From the NCBI GenBank assembly GCA_035222895.1, contig JAVYIG010002534.1, positions 177,697-241,696 on the forward strand: 64,000 nt of DNA. Direction: 5' to 3'. This document shows positions 60,627 to 64,000 of the stretch, piece after piece; the first letter of the stretch is position 1, and every line of letters starts with the position of its first letter. The translations under genes were made by a program, and so were the position numbers. Source of the stretch: Strongylocentrotus droebachiensis (Eukaryota > Echinodermata > Echinoidea > Camarodonta > Strongylocentrotidae). Below the pieces are notes generated by a model. The model was not told the origin of the DNA. It worked only from the letters and a program-made list of their open reading frames with translations, and did no database searches.

Positions 60627-61005
60627 CTGTAGAAAGAACAATTCTCAAGAGAGAAAGAGAGGGAGAGAGAGAGATAGAGCACGAGAGAGAGAGCACGAGA
60701 GAAAGAGAGAGAGAGAGATGTGAGGGTTGGGGTGGGGGGGGGGGGGGGGGGAGGGATAGCGTAGATCCGGGAGGGAAAGACAGGGAAGGGGGGTAGAGGG
60801 GAGACAGAAATGAAAGGAGAGAAAAAGAGGAAGGAAGGGTGCGAAAAGTAGGAATAAAGGCAGGAAGATCAAAGAAGGTGAGGTCAGGATGGATGGGGGA
60901 TCCACGAAGAGAGGAAGAGAAAAAGGGTGAGGAAAAATGAAAAGGAATGGAATTGAAAAAGGGGATTGAAGAAGATGGAGGAAGGGAGTGACCGAGAGAG
61001 AGGAA
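60627..61005 (-). repeat. Polypurine (GA)n tract and inferred splice acceptor of copy D
   Basis: Same acceptor as copy B (GTTCTTTCTACAG|GACAATACTC). The tract includes a G run at 60735-60751. The long Ser/Pro/Leu frames here are artefacts. Confidence 0.65.
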
Positions 61006-61389
61006 ATGAATGAAATACATCAAATACAATGAGCTCCATTATATCCTCATGCAAATAACAAAAAAATACCATTGATACAAATTAATGGTTGTGTATTTCC
61101 TTCGGTGAAACTGCTTTGAAATTGATACACAAAGGTCATATACTGGTTGTATCAATTTATTAATCAAACACTTGATGATTTTAAAAATGGTCTTGAAAAT
61201 CATCCGCAAGAACAATAAATAACCTTCATAATACAAACAAAAAATGCGCTGAGAGCAAATATTATATTTAGTCAATTCATAATTTCTTTTAGTACATGTG
61301 TTCGTAAATCATATCAAACATGCCATGCCCAAAACATTTGTACTTTCTTGAGGTTTGCTAGTAATAAGACAGAATGGAATTCATAATTA
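61006..61389. other. 5'-side flank of unit D
   Basis: AT-rich; resembles the flank of gene C near 45110-45400. No gene is seen. Confidence 0.4.
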
Positions 61390-61930
61390 AAGATAATACA
61401 AAGTTTTGGTGTGGGGTCATGAAGTTGGTTCAAATGAACAAATTGGAAGCATATGCGATCCTACAATAAACAGTGATCGTTGTCGTTGTTGAAATTGAGT
61501 CTAATGTTATGAAATTGTAAATAATAAACTCTTTACGTTGTATACAGTGCGTCCCAGAAAAAACGAAACCTAGAACTATCGATGTTTTATCATAACTTAA
61601 TCACAATTATAATTAATAAATGACACATATTTGGAAAGCTTAGATCCTCTTCTTTCATTTGATGCATACAAACCCTGGGCTTCCGGGGGCTCAGCCCCTT
61701 GACCCCCTGCCGGGGCTCAGGCCCTGGACCCCATGCCAATTTACGCTCTACCTGATCGTTAATACTCGACTTTGAAAAACTGGGGCCTGCATGTAACGTG
61801 TAAGAGTGGTGGTGATGCAGATTTTTCATCTGCCCCCCCCTTCAAACGTTTTGCTCATTACACCACTGTCCCTGGAAGGTGAGCCCCCTGTAATGTTTGC
61901 CCCCCCCCATCCAAAACTGCTTCCGGCGCG
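61390..61930. mobile_element. Mosaic of three repeat fragments
   Basis: 61390-61535 is the reverse complement of about 1921-2070 (interior of the 1.6-kb element): 'tggggtcatgaa.ttggttcaaatgaac', 'gcatatgcgatcctacaat'. 61545-61666 is the uninterrupted CAGTGCGTCCCAG repeat. 61670-61745 carries the 'gggcttccgggggctcagccccttgaccccctgcc' motif related to the 112-bp array. 61895-61933 ends with a C run and AAACTGCTTCCGGCGCGCCT, shared with the transposon in gene D. Confidence 0.65.
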
Positions 61931-62990
61931 CCTGAGTGTAGGTTAATGTTTTGTCATCTCCAGTCAAGTGCCTTAAACCACTTGACCACGACACTCCCGA
62001 CTTTGTGTTTTTAAACCAATATATGACGTATTTTATAGAAAGCGTCAACAGCCTCATACGGCAAACCATCACACTATGTAGTATTACATTACAACATAGT
62101 AAAACCATTCTGACAATATAGCAAGTGTATGGTCAATATGATACTCACAGTATTTTAGAGAAGTATTATGTTGTTAAACGTTGAGGAAATTTATGAGAAT
62201 ATGAACATCATAGAAAATGATCCACTGCGTTGTAGGCGAAGAGACGTTTGAATCTTTTATCACTCCTCGTGGTGTAACATGATAATTGTATTTATGAAAA
62301 CAACCAAGTATCATCTATTCTTATCTCATGAGGTTAATGTTTAACTTGAAAGTAAATACTGTTTCCCCTCATGTGATATGATAGCTGATATTAAAAAGGT
62401 ATATGTATTTTGATCTATTGCCCGTTGTAAAAAAGCGATACATTCATTTGCTTATCAGTTTAAGAAATAGATATTGGAGTTCATAGAACGAAATCAATAT
62501 CTCAGATTGATGTATATATTTGTTTTGACAAAGTTTTATTGACTGTGATATCTTTGGCCCAAATTGGTACCTGTCCGTGACAGTAATAGTTTATCTGAAT
62601 GCGATAGAGGGCGAGGGATGATGGTTATTCTTACCATGATTAAACACATGTAAATTAACTTTGGCTCTTTACCTATCATGATATTGTGTCGACCTGGGAC
62701 CATATTCTAACATATATGTTGTCTTTCGTGTCATGAACATGATTAAACAAAATATACAATAATTTGTAAATGTATCATTTGTGCTTGCACTGCACGCCCA
62801 TATATATTCTATACATGAATGTAGTCTAATCGGGTTCGTGCTTTCATTTAACTTTGGCTCGTTCAATTATTTTATCTCTCAAGGCTTGTTAAGATATGAT
62901 TGAATCTGAAGGGAATCCCAAACTTAATACCAAACTTTGCATTAAATTAATTTCCAACTGATGCAAAATAGCACATTACATAGGTGTAAC
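61931..62990. other. 5'-side flank of unit D, colinear with unit B flank
   Basis: Matches 28930-29920 closely ('ctcacagtattttagagaagtatt', 'ggcccaaattggtacctgtccg', 'cttaccatgattaaacacatg'). No gene is seen; the ORFs at 61842- and 62669- have no domain. Confidence 0.6.
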
Positions 62991-63281
62991 CAGGCGCGTA
63001 CGCAGGGGGGGGGGGTGGTGTTAACCCCCCCCCCCCTTGAGTTTTTGTATGTGTATGTTTTGTGTATGTTTATTATGGAAAAAAAACCTTTTGATTTGTT
63101 TTGTTTTATTATGTTTTTGTTTTAATAATAACAAAATAAAAAAATAAAATAAAAAGTATGCCAATGGCTAACCTAAAAAAGGTGACCTTACCCCCCCCCC
63201 CCACATGGAACAAAATGTCAAATTCTCATATTTCGAGAACCCCCCCCCAAAAAAAAAAAAAAAAAAAAAAAGTGTCCTCTT

Positions 63282-63317
<36 letters not shown>

Positions 63318-63420
63318 ACTGAGCGACTTTTCAAATTTTCCTGAGTCGTTGCGAAATTTTGGGCCCGATTTTAAACCCCCCCCCCCCCCCCCCCTTGAAC
63401 AAATCATGCGTACGCCACTG
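62991..63420. mobile_element. 430-bp hAT-like MITE with 8-bp target duplication
   Basis: Ends CAGGCGCGTACGCA and TGCGTACGCCACTG are inverted repeats. GGTGTAAC flanks both sides (62983-62990 and 63421-63428). The paralogous unit near 29912-29919 has a single GGTGTAAC, i.e. the empty site. An 8-bp duplication with CAG ends fits hAT. The interior is C-run dominated (three runs up to about 33 C) with a short A run; no gene. Confidence 0.8.
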
Positions 63421-63597
63421 GGTGTAACATTATATTATAATCTCCTTTTTCATGAGGTTTCAATGACAGTTTTAGCACACGTTGAAGTATTTCTGAATGA
63501 ATATAGAGAATGCATAGTATGACGAAGTATAATTTTTTTTTTTTTTTAAATTATTATTATCATTTAACATCCAGTTTAATATTAAACTTTAATTGGA
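63421..63597. other. Unit flank and retrotransposon 3' tail region
   Basis: Resumes the unit flank to about 63530, then a T run and AT-rich sequence that may be the 3' tail of the retrotransposon reading leftwards. Confidence 0.45.
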
Positions 63598-64000
63598 TTA
63601 TAACACATTATTACAGCCTTGCCATGAGGGTTCACCCTTTGCGCAATAGATTGCAAAGCATGAGACAAGCGCCATTTTACTGAGTTTGTTCCCCAATTGC
63701 TTCGTGTTCCGTTTATGTAAGTAGCCCAGCATTTTGTTTAGTCTGTGGGTGTTGCCTGATGAAATGAACCCATGGGAACCAACTTCTGCCCAAAATTCTA
63801 CCTCGTAGCCATTATTTTGAATGTCTCTGACAAGGGACGGGTATTTATCAACTTTATATTGATGGGCCTTATCTATTCTAAGTTCAAATGGGACTGTCAA
63901 TTCCATGATCCTGATTTCTTTGTTATTTTCATCGTAGATACAAAGGTCAGGTTTAAGGTTTGTTTGGGTACAAGACACTGGGATCGTTGAGACAGGGGAG
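63598..64000 (-). pseudogene. C-terminal part of a retrotransposon ORF (endonuclease-like), cut by window edge
   Basis: The minus-strand frame is open from the right edge of the window (64000) to the stop at 63598, about 133 residues. The region NLKPDLCIYD...IRIMELTVPFE...KAHQYKVDKY...DIQNNGYEVEF has the P-D-x(n)-E-x-T arrangement of restriction-like endonuclease domains found C-terminal to reverse transcriptases in R2/NeSL-type elements. It also resembles unnamed ORFs common in marine invertebrate repeats. No frameshift is visible in the part shown, so intactness cannot be judged. Family assignment is tentative. Confidence 0.55.

Overview
This 64 kb window is AT-rich nuclear DNA from an animal, most likely a marine deuterostome invertebrate. 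An echinoderm such as a sea urchin is my best guess; this rests on gene style and repeat content, not on a database match. Genes are sparse and interrupted by introns. There are no bacterial operons, rRNA or CRISPR. Most open frames are translations of simple repeats.

The backbone is a cluster of four same-orientation (minus-strand) paralogs of a B-box zinc finger, coiled-coil and probable beta-propeller protein. It is TRIM-like but lacks a RING. The ATG starts lie at 3906 (copy A), 28058 (B), 44562 (C) and 60608 (D). Each coding region is one large exon behind a conserved 3' splice site and a long (CT)n tract. Each is followed on its 3' side by an AT-rich array of alternating repeats of about 190 and 157 bp. 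The copies are damaged in different ways. A is truncated and frameshifted. B has an in-frame stop at codon 534. C is fully open for 603 residues but has lost two zinc ligands. D is split by a 2260-bp transposon with inverted ends. A and C, and likewise B and D, resemble each other in coding and flanking sequence, so the locus looks like a duplicated two-gene block (A-B, C-D).

Between the B-box genes lie many mobile elements with readable boundaries. They are: a 1.37-kb inverted-end element at 1.6-3.0 kb; a 12.2-kb composite insertion at 11.9-24.1 kb with a TTA duplication and further elements, tandem arrays and a large palindrome inside; a 1.39-kb TTAA-flanked element at 46.9-48.3 kb carrying a dead CR1/L2-like retrotransposon tail; a 930-bp foldback element at 48.8-49.7 kb with GTAC duplications and a SINE in each arm; a palindromic element at 50.2-50.5 kb; and a 430-bp hAT-like MITE at 63.0-63.4 kb with an 8-bp duplication. 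Several of these are confirmed by empty sites in the paralogous units.

A second, unrelated gene lies at 34471-35926 (minus). It has two phase-compatible exons, each encoding one copy of an unrecognised domain of about 83 residues. The predicted 188-residue protein begins with an N-myristoylation-type sequence, and the intron is almost entirely ATC/CAC triplet repeats. The window ends inside the C-terminal part of a retrotransposon ORF (63598-64000, minus).
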